From positions 1-24,129 of the forward strand of contig PMLH01000370.1 of the NCBI GenBank assembly GCA_003159055.1: a DNA stretch of 24,129 nt, read 5' to 3'. Origin of the DNA: Myxococcales bacterium (GTDB taxonomy: Bacteria > Myxococcota > Polyangia > Fen-1088). Positions 15,103 to 23,126 of this stretch are shown piece by piece (positions within the stretch are counted from its first letter, which is position 1; each line of letters starts with the position of its first letter). The notes under the pieces are model-generated. The model was not told the DNA's origin and ran no database searches. It worked only from the letters and a program-made list of their open reading frames with translations. The position numbers and the translations under genes were made by a program.

Positions 15103-18100
15103 TCAGTTCGTCGCCGCAGCGTCGGGGGTGGTGCCGCCGCTGGCAGTGACGGCGACAGTCAGGCTGCCGGTCACGCCCTGGAATTTGGCCGAGACCGCGG
15201 CCGAACCGGCGCTGACTGCTGTGAGCAAACCGCGCGAGCCGCCGGCGTTCGACACGGTGGCCACGGCATCGGTGGACAGCCAGGTCACACTGTTCGTGAG
15301 ATCCTGGGTTGGTCCGCTGGTGTAGGTCCCCGTGGCGGTGAGCTGTTGGTGACCGCCCACGGCGACGCTGAGCGGCGCTGGCGTGATGGCGATCGAGCTC
15401 AAGGTTCCTGGGTCGACCGTGAGCACCGATGTCCCTGAGACCCCACCGACGGTCGCGGTGATGGTCGTGGTGCCAGCCTTGATGGGCGTGGCCACGCCAC
15501 CGTTCCCCACGCTGGCCACCGTGCTGTCGGAGGACGTCCAGGTGGCACTGCCGGTTACCGTACCGTTCGTTCCATTGTCATACACGGCCGTGGCCACGAA
15601 GGCCTGGTTGATACCCAGATGCGTGGTTGGATTCGTAGGCGTGACCTGCACCGCGGTGACCTGCCTGTCGGCCACGGTCAAGGTCGTCGTGGCCGTGAAC
15701 GTGCCACCAGTGCCGGTGTAGCTGGCCGTGATCGTGCTGGCGCCAGCCTTCAAGCCAGTGGCTCGGCCGATGGTGCCGCCCGAATTGCTGACGACTGCCA
15801 CAGTTGGGGCCGACGACGTCCATTGGGCCGACGTGGTCACGTTTCGTGTGGTGTAGTCCGTGAAGACAATCGTGGCCGTGAACTGCTGGTTCGCGCCGCT
15901 CGACAGGTACACGGTGGGGTCGGTCGGCGTGATTTCCAGCGACAGGATCGGCGGATCGGTGACCGTCACGCTCGCCGTTGCGGTCAGTGTCGTGGTGCTG
16001 TTGGACGGGGTGAAGGTTGCGGTGACGGTTGCGCTGCCAGTCCCGACTGCGGTTGCCGTGCCTCCGCCCACAACCCCGCCGCCTCCCGGCCCGCCGCCAC
16101 GGCCGCCCGTGGTGGGGTTGGTCATGACGACGACCGTCGGATCGGACGTGGTCCAGCTCGCTGAGCCGGTCACGGCGGTGCTGCTGCCGTCGGTATAGAC
16201 CAGGGTAGCCACAAAGGCCTGCGTCCCGTTGAGCAGAATGGTGGCGGATACCGGGCTGACGATGAGGCTCTGGGGCGTCTTGTTGATCACAGTCAAGGTC
16301 GCCGTGGCACTGAATGGGGACCCAGTGGCCGGGATGTAGATCGCCGTGATGGTTACGGTTCCGGCAGCAAGGCCGGTGGCAAGGCCGCCGCCACCCGGAG
16401 TGATGATGCCCCCCCCTCGACCGCCGCCGGCCGCGGCCGTGGTAACGGTGGCGAGGTTTCCGTCAGAGGTCGACCACTCGGTACTGCCGTTGGCAGTCAC
16501 GTCTGTGGCGGTCCCGTCGCTGTTCTGGGTGAAGGCTCGGAACTGCTGTGTCCCGTTCACTATCACCGACGCCGAGGCTGGCTCGATGTACAGACCCGTG
16601 GGTGGGGAAGCCAGCGTGACGGTTAGGGTCGCCGTGTCGGTGAAGGTCTGACCGCCCGTCGTGTAGGTGGCCGTGATCGTGGCGGTGCCGGCAGCCAGGC
16701 CTGTGACCGTGAGACCGCCTGCCCCGCCTCCGCGGCCTCCGCCGCCCACAGAAGCCACTGTCCCGTTGGAAGTGGTCAGCGTGGCGACTACTGTTGTCGT
16801 GTCTCCATTGCTGTAGTCGGCATTGACCGTGTAGGTCTGAGTTCCACCGACGTTGATCGAGGCGGTGGGAGGAGTGAGTCGGATCGCGATGACCGTCGCC
16901 GGGATTTGCACGTTGAGCGTGACCGAGTCGGTCAACGCTGTCCCTCCGGTGGGGGTGTAGGTGGCCGTGATGGTGGTGGTTCCCGCGCCCACGCCTGTGG
17001 CAGTCGCCCCAGCGCCGCCGGGCCCGCCGCCCCGTCCGCCGCCGGCGGCCGCGACCGTGGCAACTGCGGTATTCGACGACGACCAAGTCACGCCTGTCAG
17101 GGCGTTGGTCGTGGTGCCGTTTTCGTAGACGGCGGTGACGGTATACGCCGTCGTGGCACCCGTGTTGATGGTTTGTGCCACCGCGGGGGCGATCTGGATG
17201 GACACGATTCGCGGTACGTCGACGGTCAGACTCGCCGTCGCGGTCTTGCCGCTCATGGTCGCCGTGATCGTGACGGCCGTGGCTGAGGCCGCCACGCCGG
17301 TCGCGACGCCGTTCGAGCCAGCGGCATTCGAAATCGTGGCCGTCGCAGTATTGCTGGAAGTCCAGGTCACGTCGCTCGTGATGTCCCGGGTGCTCTGGTT
17401 ATCGAAGGTGCCGGTCGCAGTGAATGGGTACGTCTGGCCCACCCTGACGCTGGCAACCGTGGGATTCACGGCAATCGAGACCAGGCTGGTATTGATCACG
17501 GTCACCTGCACCGGGGCGCTCTGCCCGGACAATGTCGCCGTGACCGTGGTGCTGCCTGCGGCCACGCCGGTGACCTGACCAGCCGTGGCTGTGGTATTGC
17601 CCACCGTGGCGATCGCGCTATTTGCAACCGTCCAGGTCGCTGACGTGGTGACGTCGATCGAGAACTGGGTGTTCGGGTTCGTCACATCGCCGTAGAGGCC
17701 GATGGCCTTCAGCGGGCTGGAAAGCCCGACGATCACGTTGTTGAGCGGACTGGGTGTCACCGTGATGCTGATCAGTGCTGCCGCCGACACGGTCACCCTG
17801 AGCGTCCCGGTGATGTTGCCCGATGCGGCGCGAATGGTGGCGGTGCCCGCCGCGACCCCCGAGGCCAGACCTACCGTCGCGGCCGCGTTGGACACTGTCA
17901 GGATGGTGGCGTCGGTGGAGGACCAGGTCACGGTCGTAGTCAGGTCCACGGTCGTGTTGTCAGCGTAGGTTCCCGTTGCGGTGTAGGACTTGGGGCTGCC
18001 TACCACGAGCACGCTTGGGCCGGTTATCGTGATGGTACGCAGAGGCGTGGGGGTGACGGTCACCAGGTCCGTGCCGCTGATGGCGCCTACGGTTGCTGTG

Positions 18101-19356
18101 ACCGTCGCCGTGCCCGCGGCGAGGGTCGAGACCCGGCCCGCATTGGCCCCGGTGGCAACCACCGTGAGGACGCTGGTGTCGCTCGACGACCAGGTCGCCT
18201 GCTGGGTCACATCACCAGTGGAATTGTCGTCGTAGGAGGCCGTGGCAAGGAAGGCTTGGTTGGTCAGTCCGCGCTGCAAGGTCGGAGCCGAGGGCGTGAT
18301 CGCGATGCTCACCAGCTTCTTGGTCGACACGGTCATCGTGGTGGACGTTCCGACGATTGTGCCCACCGTGGCTGTTACGGTGAAGGTACCTGCGGCCACC
18401 GCAGTGACCTGCCCCGCAGTCGCGCCGGTGCTGCCCACGGTCGCGACGGACGGCGCGGACGAGGCCCAGGTCGCCTGGGCCGTGACATCCTGACTGGTTC
18501 CGTCGGCGAATATGCCAGTGGCCGTCAGATTCACCACCGCTCCTATGGCCAGCGGGATCGTCGGCACCTGGTTGATGCTGATCTTCGTTAGCGGGTTCGT
18601 CCCATTCACGTTCACCGTCGCAGTCGCGGTCTGGCCCTGGTAGGTCGCCGTGATAGTGGTGGTCGCCGTGCTGGTTACCGTGGGCGAACCGTTCAGCGTC
18701 ATTCCGGACACGGTCAAGATCGCGGCGTTGGCAGAGGTCACCGTAGCGGAGCTGGACACGTCCTGGGTGGTGTTGTTCGAGTAGATCGCCGTGATGGTGA
18801 GGGTACGCGAGGTCCCCACGTTGACGATGATTGGGCTGGCTGGCGAGATCTCGATGCCCGTCAGTGTGACCGGCGGCGCGTCGATCGGGGGTGGTGTGCC
18901 GCCGTCGCGAACAAATCTGGGCACATCGGCGTTCGCACCGTCGGGTGGGAGGATGCCTCCCTCAGGTCTGGTGTTCACCCCATCGGAAAGTCCGATTCGT
19001 CCATCAGTACCAGCACCATCGAGGCGAGCACCATCCGGGCGAGCGACGTCAGCCGTGCCGACCTCGAAGGGCCGAACATCCAGCACGTTCGCACGGTCAG
19101 CCAGACTCGTGTCGATAGGCGAACGGTCGGGCGTGAGACCGTCGGGGCTTGGGGCGTCTGCCGGGACATCGCCTGGGAAAACGGCATCAATGTTGACGGC
19201 TCCGGCGCCGTCGGCATTGACGTCCCGCTTTCCATCCAACTTGGCATCGCCCGAGCCTCCGCCATCGGCGGATTCAACGTGGAGCCCGCTGCGGCCGCCG
19301 CAGGCTGCAAGGGCGAGGGGAAGAAGGCTGAGAAATGCAAATCTTGTTCTTGTCAT
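15103..19356 (-). CDS. Large BIG2 (bacterial Ig-like) repeat lipoprotein
   Basis: Encodes 1417 residues from the ATG at 19356. The in-frame extension to 19443 is rejected, because the signal peptide begins at MTRTRFAFLSLL. Lipobox LAAC places the lipid on Cys19. An Asp/Gly/Pro-rich spacer runs to about residue 155, then about 13 tandem bacterial Ig-like group 2 repeats of 85-110 residues. Each follows the pattern L..I.I.P....V..G....TATG.Y.DG....VT....W.SS....ATV......G.A.G.AAGT.TITAT..G......L.V. Repeats 7-10 carry a glycine-rich insert with a central Arg at the same loop. Such rods usually act in adhesion or as surface stalks. No enzymatic or C-terminal binding domain is seen. It is Thr-rich, so a plausible O-glycosylation target. 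Confidence 0.85.
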   Translation of the reverse strand: MTRTRFAFLSLLPLALAACGGRSGLHVESADGGGSGDAKLDGKRDVNADGAGAVNIDAVFPGDVPADAPSPDGLTPDRSPIDTSLADRANVLDVRPFEVGTADVARPDGARLDGAGTDGRIGLSDGVNTRPEGGILPPDGANADVPRFVRDGGTPPPIDAPPVTLTGIEISPASPIIVNVGTSRTLTITAIYSNNTTQDVSSSATVTSANAAILTVSGMTLNGSPTVTSTATTTITATYQGQTATATVNVNGTNPLTKISINQVPTIPLAIGAVVNLTATGIFADGTSQDVTAQATWASSAPSVATVGSTGATAGQVTAVAAGTFTVTATVGTIVGTSTTMTVSTKKLVSIAITPSAPTLQRGLTNQAFLATASYDDNSTGDVTQQATWSSSDTSVLTVVATGANAGRVSTLAAGTATVTATVGAISGTDLVTVTPTPLRTITITGPSVLVVGSPKSYTATGTYADNTTVDLTTTVTWSSTDATILTVSNAAATVGLASGVAAGTATIRAASGNITGTLRVTVSAAALISITVTPSPLNNVIVGLSSPLKAIGLYGDVTNPNTQFSIDVTTSATWTVANSAIATVGNTTATAGQVTGVAAGSTTVTATLSGQSAPVQVTVINTSLVSIAVNPTVASVRVGQTYPFTATGTFDNQSTRDITSDVTWTSSNTATATISNAAGSNGVATGVAASATAVTITATMSGKTATASLTVDVPRIVSIQIAPAVAQTINTGATTAYTVTAVYENGTTTNALTGVTWSSSNTAVATVAAAGGGRGGGPGGAGATATGVGAGTTTITATYTPTGGTALTDSVTLNVQIPATVIAIRLTPPTASINVGGTQTYTVNADYSNGDTTTVVATLTTSNGTVASVGGGGRGGGAGGLTVTGLAAGTATITATYTTGGQTFTDTATLTVTLASPPTGLYIEPASASVIVNGTQQFRAFTQNSDGTATDVTANGSTEWSTSDGNLATVTTAAAGGGRGGGIITPGGGGLATGLAAGTVTITAIYIPATGSPFSATATLTVINKTPQSLIVSPVSATILLNGTQAFVATLVYTDGSSTAVTGSASWTTSDPTVVVMTNPTTGGRGGGPGGGGVVGGGTATAVGTGSATVTATFTPSNSTTTLTATASVTVTDPPILSLEITPTDPTVYLSSGANQQFTATIVFTDYTTRNVTTSAQWTSSAPTVAVVSNSGGTIGRATGLKAGASTITASYTGTGGTFTATTTLTVADRQVTAVQVTPTNPTTHLGINQAFVATAVYDNGTNGTVTGSATWTSSDSTVASVGNGGVATPIKAGTTTITATVGGVSGTSVLTVDPGTLSSIAITPAPLSVAVGGHQQLTATGTYTSGPTQDLTNSVTWLSTDAVATVSNAGGSRGLLTAVSAGSAAVSAKFQGVTGSLTVAVTASGGTTPDAAATN
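15140..18885 (-). repeat. About 13 tandem BIG2 domain repeats
   Basis: Thirteen units can be marked by their start motifs, including LTGIEISP, LTKISIN, LVSIAITP, LRTITITG, LISITVTP, LVSIAVNP, IVSIQIAP, VIAIRLTP, LSLEITP and LSSIAITP. Units are divergent at the base level, so this is an old array. Unit borders are approximate. Confidence 0.75.
16060..17043 (-). repeat. Four Gly-rich GGxRGGG inserts in consecutive Ig-like repeats
   Basis: Inserts lie at 17008-17043 (repeat 7), 16714-16746 (repeat 8), 16384-16428 (repeat 9) and 16060-16107 (repeat 10). Each has the core G-G-R-G-G-G, placed between the ATV strand and the ATGxAAGT segment. The central Arg is coded CGG, CGC, CGA and CGT respectively, so the sequences are not fresh copies of each other. 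No other repeat in the protein has such an insert. Confidence 0.8.
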
Positions 19357-19585
19357 TGGGCGCTTGTCCTCGTTGCTGAAGTGACACCGTTGCGGCGGTT
19401 TGATTGCCGCTGGCAAACAATCAAGTGTAATAAAAAGACGCACTTTGCTCCTCTGAGGCTCGTGTGTAAGAGCGTGAACGTCTCAGGAATCGTCAGTGCT
19501 TTCATTCAGAATGATCCGCTGCCGCCGGGCAATCTACTCGACCGGGCCCGGGCAGCGCCACAGGCACCTGCGTTGACAGATTGAG
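19357..19585. promoter_or_regulatory. Upstream region of the BIG2 lipoprotein gene
   Basis: This 229-base gap separates the fpg stop from the lipoprotein start. Reading on the minus strand, the part nearest the gene is AT-rich (TCTTTTTATTACACTTGATTG), unusual for this window and suited to a promoter. A GAGGACAAG ribosome site precedes the ATG. The half nearer fpg holds nothing I can recognise. Confidence 0.4.
19400..19424. promoter_or_regulatory. Inverted repeat TTGATTG-N11-CAATCAA, possible operator
   Basis: Perfect 7-base arms (19400-19406 and 19418-19424) separated by 11 bases, 44-68 bases upstream of the lipoprotein ATG at 19356. Position and symmetry suit a dimeric regulator site overlapping or just downstream of the promoter. 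A small RNA hairpin in the leader is the alternative. Confidence 0.4.
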
Positions 19586-20455
19586 TTACTCGCTCTTGTC
19601 ACGCTGAGCCGACAGCCTTCGAAAGTCGACGGCGAGGTTTCTGTCGGTTGGCTGGCAGCTCGGGCAGAAATGCGCATCGGCGCGCCCGACCCGCACCATT
19701 CGAATAGTGGTCCCGCAGGTTGGGCAGGCCTGGCGGGCCTTTCCACGCACGGCGAGAAAATCCCGCACCTTGGTCTGGATCGGCTCGCCTCGTTCGCGGA
19801 TTTCCGCGATGGCGTGGTCGAGCGTCTGCCGAATCGCCCGAAACAAGGTGTCCACGGTCTCGGGCATGAGGTGGTGACAGAAGGTCTTCGGGTGAATTCG
19901 TGCCGCAAACAGAATCTCGTCGGCGTAGGCGTTGCCAATGGATGCCAGCGTCGATTTGTCGAGTAGGAATTGGCGGACCTGATCGCGGCGTCCAGCAATC
20001 AGGTTCCGGAAGAGCGGCAGGTCGAAGGACTCGGACAGCAGGTCAACGCCGAGATCGCGGTAGGTTGGGATTTCGTGCTCTTGCGCTGCCGTGGCCAAGT
20101 AGATCTTGCCCATGCGCATGTCGTCTCGGTAGTGCAGTTCCTGCCCGTCCTGGAAGCCGAGCGCGACGATCACATCCTTGCCGAGGCGGGACGCAACCTT
20201 CGGGGCCAGGACGAAACGTCCGGCCAGCATGGCGTTCACGACGAGCAGCAGCTTGCCATCGAGGAGAAACCGCAGGAAGTGGCCGCGCCGCGCGATCGCA
20301 CGAATGCATTTTCCGCAGAGCGCGTCTGCCAAGGGCTGATTCGCCATCAGACGAAGCACGACGGGGTCACCAACCCGGACGCTCACGATGGGCTGGTTCA
20401 GGATGGCGCGCTGGAGCACCTCGGCGATATGGACCAGATCCGGCAATTCCGGCAT
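19586..20455 (-). CDS. Fpg/Nei-family DNA glycosylase
   Basis: Encodes 289 residues. The N-terminus MPELPD supplies the catalytic Pro2 and Glu3. An H2TH region carries the SIGNAYADEILFAARIHP motif (172-189), and a C-terminal zinc finger uses C244, C247, C264 and C267. The family removes oxidised bases such as 8-oxoguanine and cuts the abasic site. Oddities: the Lys of the RRGK motif (K57 in E. coli Fpg) is His59 here, and the base-stack-filling Met-Arg-Phe set appears changed (NAMLAG and DDMRMG in place of HLGMSG and DPRRFG). This fits the MPELPD-type Fpg-like subgroup rather than classical MutM, so substrate range may differ. It lies 78 bases after ptsI on the same strand. Confidence 0.82.
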   Translation of the reverse strand: MPELPDLVHIAEVLQRAILNQPIVSVRVGDPVVLRLMANQPLADALCGKCIRAIARRGHFLRFLLDGKLLLVVNAMLAGRFVLAPKVASRLGKDVIVALGFQDGQELHYRDDMRMGKIYLATAAQEHEIPTYRDLGVDLLSESFDLPLFRNLIAGRRDQVRQFLLDKSTLASIGNAYADEILFAARIHPKTFCHHLMPETVDTLFRAIRQTLDHAIAEIRERGEPIQTKVRDFLAVRGKARQACPTCGTTIRMVRVGRADAHFCPSCQPTDRNLAVDFRRLSAQRDKSE

Positions 20456-20505
20456 GGCTGGCGTACGCTAGCACGGGTGGCGGCCCGCGGGGTCGCGCGA
20501 GCGTG

Positions 20506-20535
20506 AGCCGGCGCCACGCCGCCTGATCGCCGGCT
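20506..20535 (-). terminator. Hairpin at the end of ptsI
   Basis: AGCCGGCG (20506-20513) and CGCCGGCT (20528-20535) form a perfect 8-base stem with a 14-base loop, overlapping the ptsI stop codon. It may end or attenuate the PTS transcript before fpg. There is no clear T-run. Confidence 0.4.
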
Positions 20536-22285
20536 ACATCTCTTCGCCGAACTCGAGCGGGAACCGGCTCTTCATGGTCCGGTTCACAACTTCTTCGATT
20601 TCGTCCTCGGTTCGCAACGCCATGATCTCTTCGGTCAACTTTTCCGCTTCGACAAGGCGGGTGGAACGCACGATCGACTTGACCATCGGGATTTGTCGAG
20701 GCGCCATTGACAGCGACCGCAAACCAAGTCCGAGCAGCACCCAGCAAAACCTTGGATCGCCAGCCATATCGCCGCACATGGCGACCGGCTTGCCACACTG
20801 GTTGGCGGCCTTCACCACTTGTTGAATCAAGCGCAAGATGGCGGGGTGAAGCGGGTGGTAGAGGTAGCCCACGTGCTCGTCTTGGCGGTCGGCTGCCAGT
20901 GCGTATTGGATGAGGTCGTTGGTACCGATGGAAAGGAACTCGCTTTCGCTGGCGAGCAGGTCCGCGGTCATCGCGGCGCTGGGCGTTTCGATCATCGCTC
21001 CGAGCGGCACTTTGGGGTCGTGCTCGATGCCGTCCTTGACAAGCTCATCGCAAACGCTGGCGCAGACGTCCCTGACGATGCGCATTTCACCGACGCCGGA
21101 AATCAGGGGGAACATAATGCGCAGGGGACCCACGGACGCCGCTCGGTAGAAGGCGCGCAACTGCGAACGAAATAGATCGCGCCGCCACAGCGAATAGCGA
21201 ATCGAACGCAACCCCAGGGCAGGGTTGTTGCCGGCAGGAATGCGCACCGCCATCGGCAATTTGTCGCCGCCGAGATCGAGGGTGCGAAAGACCACGGTGC
21301 GGCCTTCCATCGCGCGCAGGGCAGCCACCGCGTGCTGGTACTGTTCCTCTTCAGTCGGCAGCGTAGATCGTTCGAGATACAAGAACTCGGTGCGGAACAG
21401 TCCGACGCTGTCGGCCCCCAGGTCGACTGAGACGCGGATCTCCTCCAGCAGCTCGACGTTGGCAGCAAGCTGCACCCGCACGTTGTCGAGGGTGGTGGCC
21501 GGTGCCTCGCGCGCCTTGGCCAAGCGTTCCGTCTGGACCAGGTCACGCGCGGCGCGGTCGGCGAAGCGTTCCTGCACGCCGAAGTCCGGCTCGAGGATGA
21601 CCTCGCCGCGCATGCCGTCGACGATGACGGTCATGCCGGTGCGGATGTGCTTGATGAAATCCTGAACGCCAGCGACCAAGGGCAGCCCCAAGGCGCGTGC
21701 AACCAGGGCCGCGTGCGAGGTCTTGCCGCCGCCCTCGGTGAAGAAGCCGCTGACGCCAGCCCGGCCGAGCTGGGTGATGTCGGCGGGCGAGAGATCGTGC
21801 GCGAACACCACTGCGCCCTTGGGCACGCCCTCGTGTCCCGGCGGGGTCATGCCGAGGAGGTTGCGCAGGATCCGCTCGCCAATCATGTCGATGTCGCTGC
21901 GCCGCTCGCGGAAATACGGATCCTCGATGCTGGAAAAGACGACCTGGATCTGATCGAGCGCGCGCCGCAAGGCCCACTCGGCCGAAACCTGGTCGTGGCG
22001 GATGATCTTGCTGGTTTCTTCGACCAGATGAACATCGGCCAGCATCATCCGGTGGGCTTCCAGGATGCGGTATTCCTGGCCGTCTCCCACGTGCTCGGCG
22101 ATCTGCTGCTGGATGCGGCGAAGCTGGGCGTCGCTGCGCGCGAGCGCGTCCTCGAAGCGCCGCAATTCTTGGTCGACTTCATCGGTGAAGATGCGTCGCT
22201 CCTGCACCTCGACCCGTCCGCCGAGGAAATGCGCGACGCCAATTGCGATGCCGGGAGACGCCCCGACGCCGGCCAGTCTAATCAT
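20534..22285 (-). CDS. ptsI: PTS enzyme I (phosphoenolpyruvate-protein phosphotransferase)
   Basis: Encodes 583 residues, close to the usual enzyme I length. The N-terminal HPr-binding helical part includes the phospho-accepting H191 in GGGKTSHAALVARA (E. coli H189). The PEP-binding TIM barrel has FRTEFLYL, VVFRTLDLGGDK and the C-terminal Cys in MCGDMAGDP. It starts the cascade by autophosphorylation from PEP and passes phosphate to HPr. Its ATG overlaps the end of the HPr gene by 8 bases, so the two are coupled. Since only an EIIA and no transporter EIIB/C/D genes follow, it probably feeds a regulatory rather than an import chain. Confidence 0.93.
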   Translation of the reverse strand: MIRLAGVGASPGIAIGVAHFLGGRVEVQERRIFTDEVDQELRRFEDALARSDAQLRRIQQQIAEHVGDGQEYRILEAHRMMLADVHLVEETSKIIRHDQVSAEWALRRALDQIQVVFSSIEDPYFRERRSDIDMIGERILRNLLGMTPPGHEGVPKGAVVFAHDLSPADITQLGRAGVSGFFTEGGGKTSHAALVARALGLPLVAGVQDFIKHIRTGMTVIVDGMRGEVILEPDFGVQERFADRAARDLVQTERLAKAREAPATTLDNVRVQLAANVELLEEIRVSVDLGADSVGLFRTEFLYLERSTLPTEEEQYQHAVAALRAMEGRTVVFRTLDLGGDKLPMAVRIPAGNNPALGLRSIRYSLWRRDLFRSQLRAFYRAASVGPLRIMFPLISGVGEMRIVRDVCASVCDELVKDGIEHDPKVPLGAMIETPSAAMTADLLASESEFLSIGTNDLIQYALAADRQDEHVGYLYHPLHPAILRLIQQVVKAANQCGKPVAMCGDMAGDPRFCWVLLGLGLRSLSMAPRQIPMVKSIVRSTRLVEAEKLTEEIMALRTEDEIEEVVNRTMKSRFPLEFGEEM

Positions 22286-22577
22286 TCACCACACCCTCGC
22301 CGAAACCATTGTCGACCAACGCCGCAAGCGCGTTCACCGCATCCTCGGCGTCGGGCCCTTCCGCCTCGATCACGATGCTGAATCCCAGCGCTGCGACCAG
22401 CGTAAGAAGCCCCATGATGCTCTTGCCGTTGACGCCGGAACCGTCCTTGACGACCCGAATTTCCGATTTGAAGTGCGCCGCGAGCTGGACGAACTTCACC
22501 GCCGCTCTCGCGTGCATGCCTGCGCGATTGCGAATTTTTCTCTCCTGGCGAGCGATGCTCTGCGCAGGGTCTGCCAC
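22278..22577 (-). CDS. ptsH: Phosphocarrier protein HPr
   Basis: Encodes 99 residues from a GTG start one base after the EIIA stop. H22 in RAGMHARAA is the enzyme I phosphorylation site, and S53 in NGKSIMGLL is the HPr kinase site (canonical H15 and S46). Both are intact. An N-terminal extension of about 7 residues precedes the usual start. With the HPr kinase gene in the same operon, this HPr can be read as a two-input switch: PEP-dependent phosphorylation on His and ATP-dependent phosphorylation on Ser. Confidence 0.93.
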   Translation of the reverse strand: MADPAQSIARQERKIRNRAGMHARAAVKFVQLAAHFKSEIRVVKDGSGVNGKSIMGLLTLVAALGFSIVIEAEGPDAEDAVNALAALVDNGFGEGVVND

Positions 22578-22578
22578 G

Positions 22579-23004
22579 TCAGATCTTCCCTCCCACGCTC
22601 ACTTTGCCGGTGAGCTCGGACCCTATGCGAATCGAGCGTCGTCCGCACTCCTGCACTTCGGTGGCCAGGACGGCCGGCGTAAGCTTGCACCGATCCAAGG
22701 TTGCCAGTTTGAGCAGCATCGGGAGGTTGACGCCGCAAACCACTTCAGCCGCACGTGTGCCGTCGGCCATCGTCATCGAGACGTTGAAAGGCGTCGAGCC
22801 GTACACGTCCACCAGTAGCAGCACGCCTGCGCCGTCGTCGACCTGGCCGCACGCCTGCGCCACCTTGTGCATGATGGAAGCGCTGTCTTCGCCGGCGGAC
22901 ACGCAAGCGGCGGCAATGTTGGGAATGGTTCCCACCACCCGGCGCGCGGCCTCGATGAGCGCGAAGGCTACTTGTTCATGAGACACAACGACGACGCCCA
23001 CCAT
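22579..23004 (-). CDS. PTS EIIA component, mannose family
   Basis: Encodes 141 residues from the ATG at 23004, preceded by AGGA about 11 bases upstream. The ATG at 23037 gives a 152-residue form but lacks a ribosome site and family similarity. The fold is EIIA-Man: MVGVVVVSHEQ with phospho-accepting H9, GVLLLVDVYGSTPFNV and VVCGVNLPMLLKL. In transporters it passes phosphate to EIIB. Here no EIIB, EIIC or EIID is nearby, so a regulatory role is likely, as proposed for similar deltaproteobacterial loci. It sits between rapZ and HPr. Confidence 0.9.
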   Translation of the reverse strand: MVGVVVVSHEQVAFALIEAARRVVGTIPNIAAACVSAGEDSASIMHKVAQACGQVDDGAGVLLLVDVYGSTPFNVSMTMADGTRAAEVVCGVNLPMLLKLATLDRCKLTPAVLATEVQECGRRSIRIGSELTGKVSVGGKI

Positions 23005-23126
23005 AGGTTCAATCGTCCTATTCCCTGGTGAAGACATCGTATTTCAGCCGGTTGGTTCCGTGGATGGATACTTTGGACAGCTTACAACTTTCGACCGAGA
23101 TAGCGAGGCTTCTTGCCGACCTCACT
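23005..23126 (-). other. Gap between rapZ and EIIA
   Basis: These 122 bases hold no convincing gene. A minus-strand open frame crossing it from inside rapZ (23302 to 23018) is not coding-like. The gap could hold an internal promoter for EIIA-HPr-ptsI, but I see no clear boxes. Confidence 0.3.

Noticed and set aside
15140..18885. Regular repeats suggesting a CRISPR array
   Set aside because: The period is about 260-330 bases, units are divergent, and they code for Ig-like domains in one continuous frame.
15128..19384. Series of plus-strand open frames opposite the BIG2 lipoprotein gene
   Set aside because: They repeat with the Ig-like units because they are mirror readings of the same repeats (Val/Thr/Pro-rich); none has a ribosome site or known domain.
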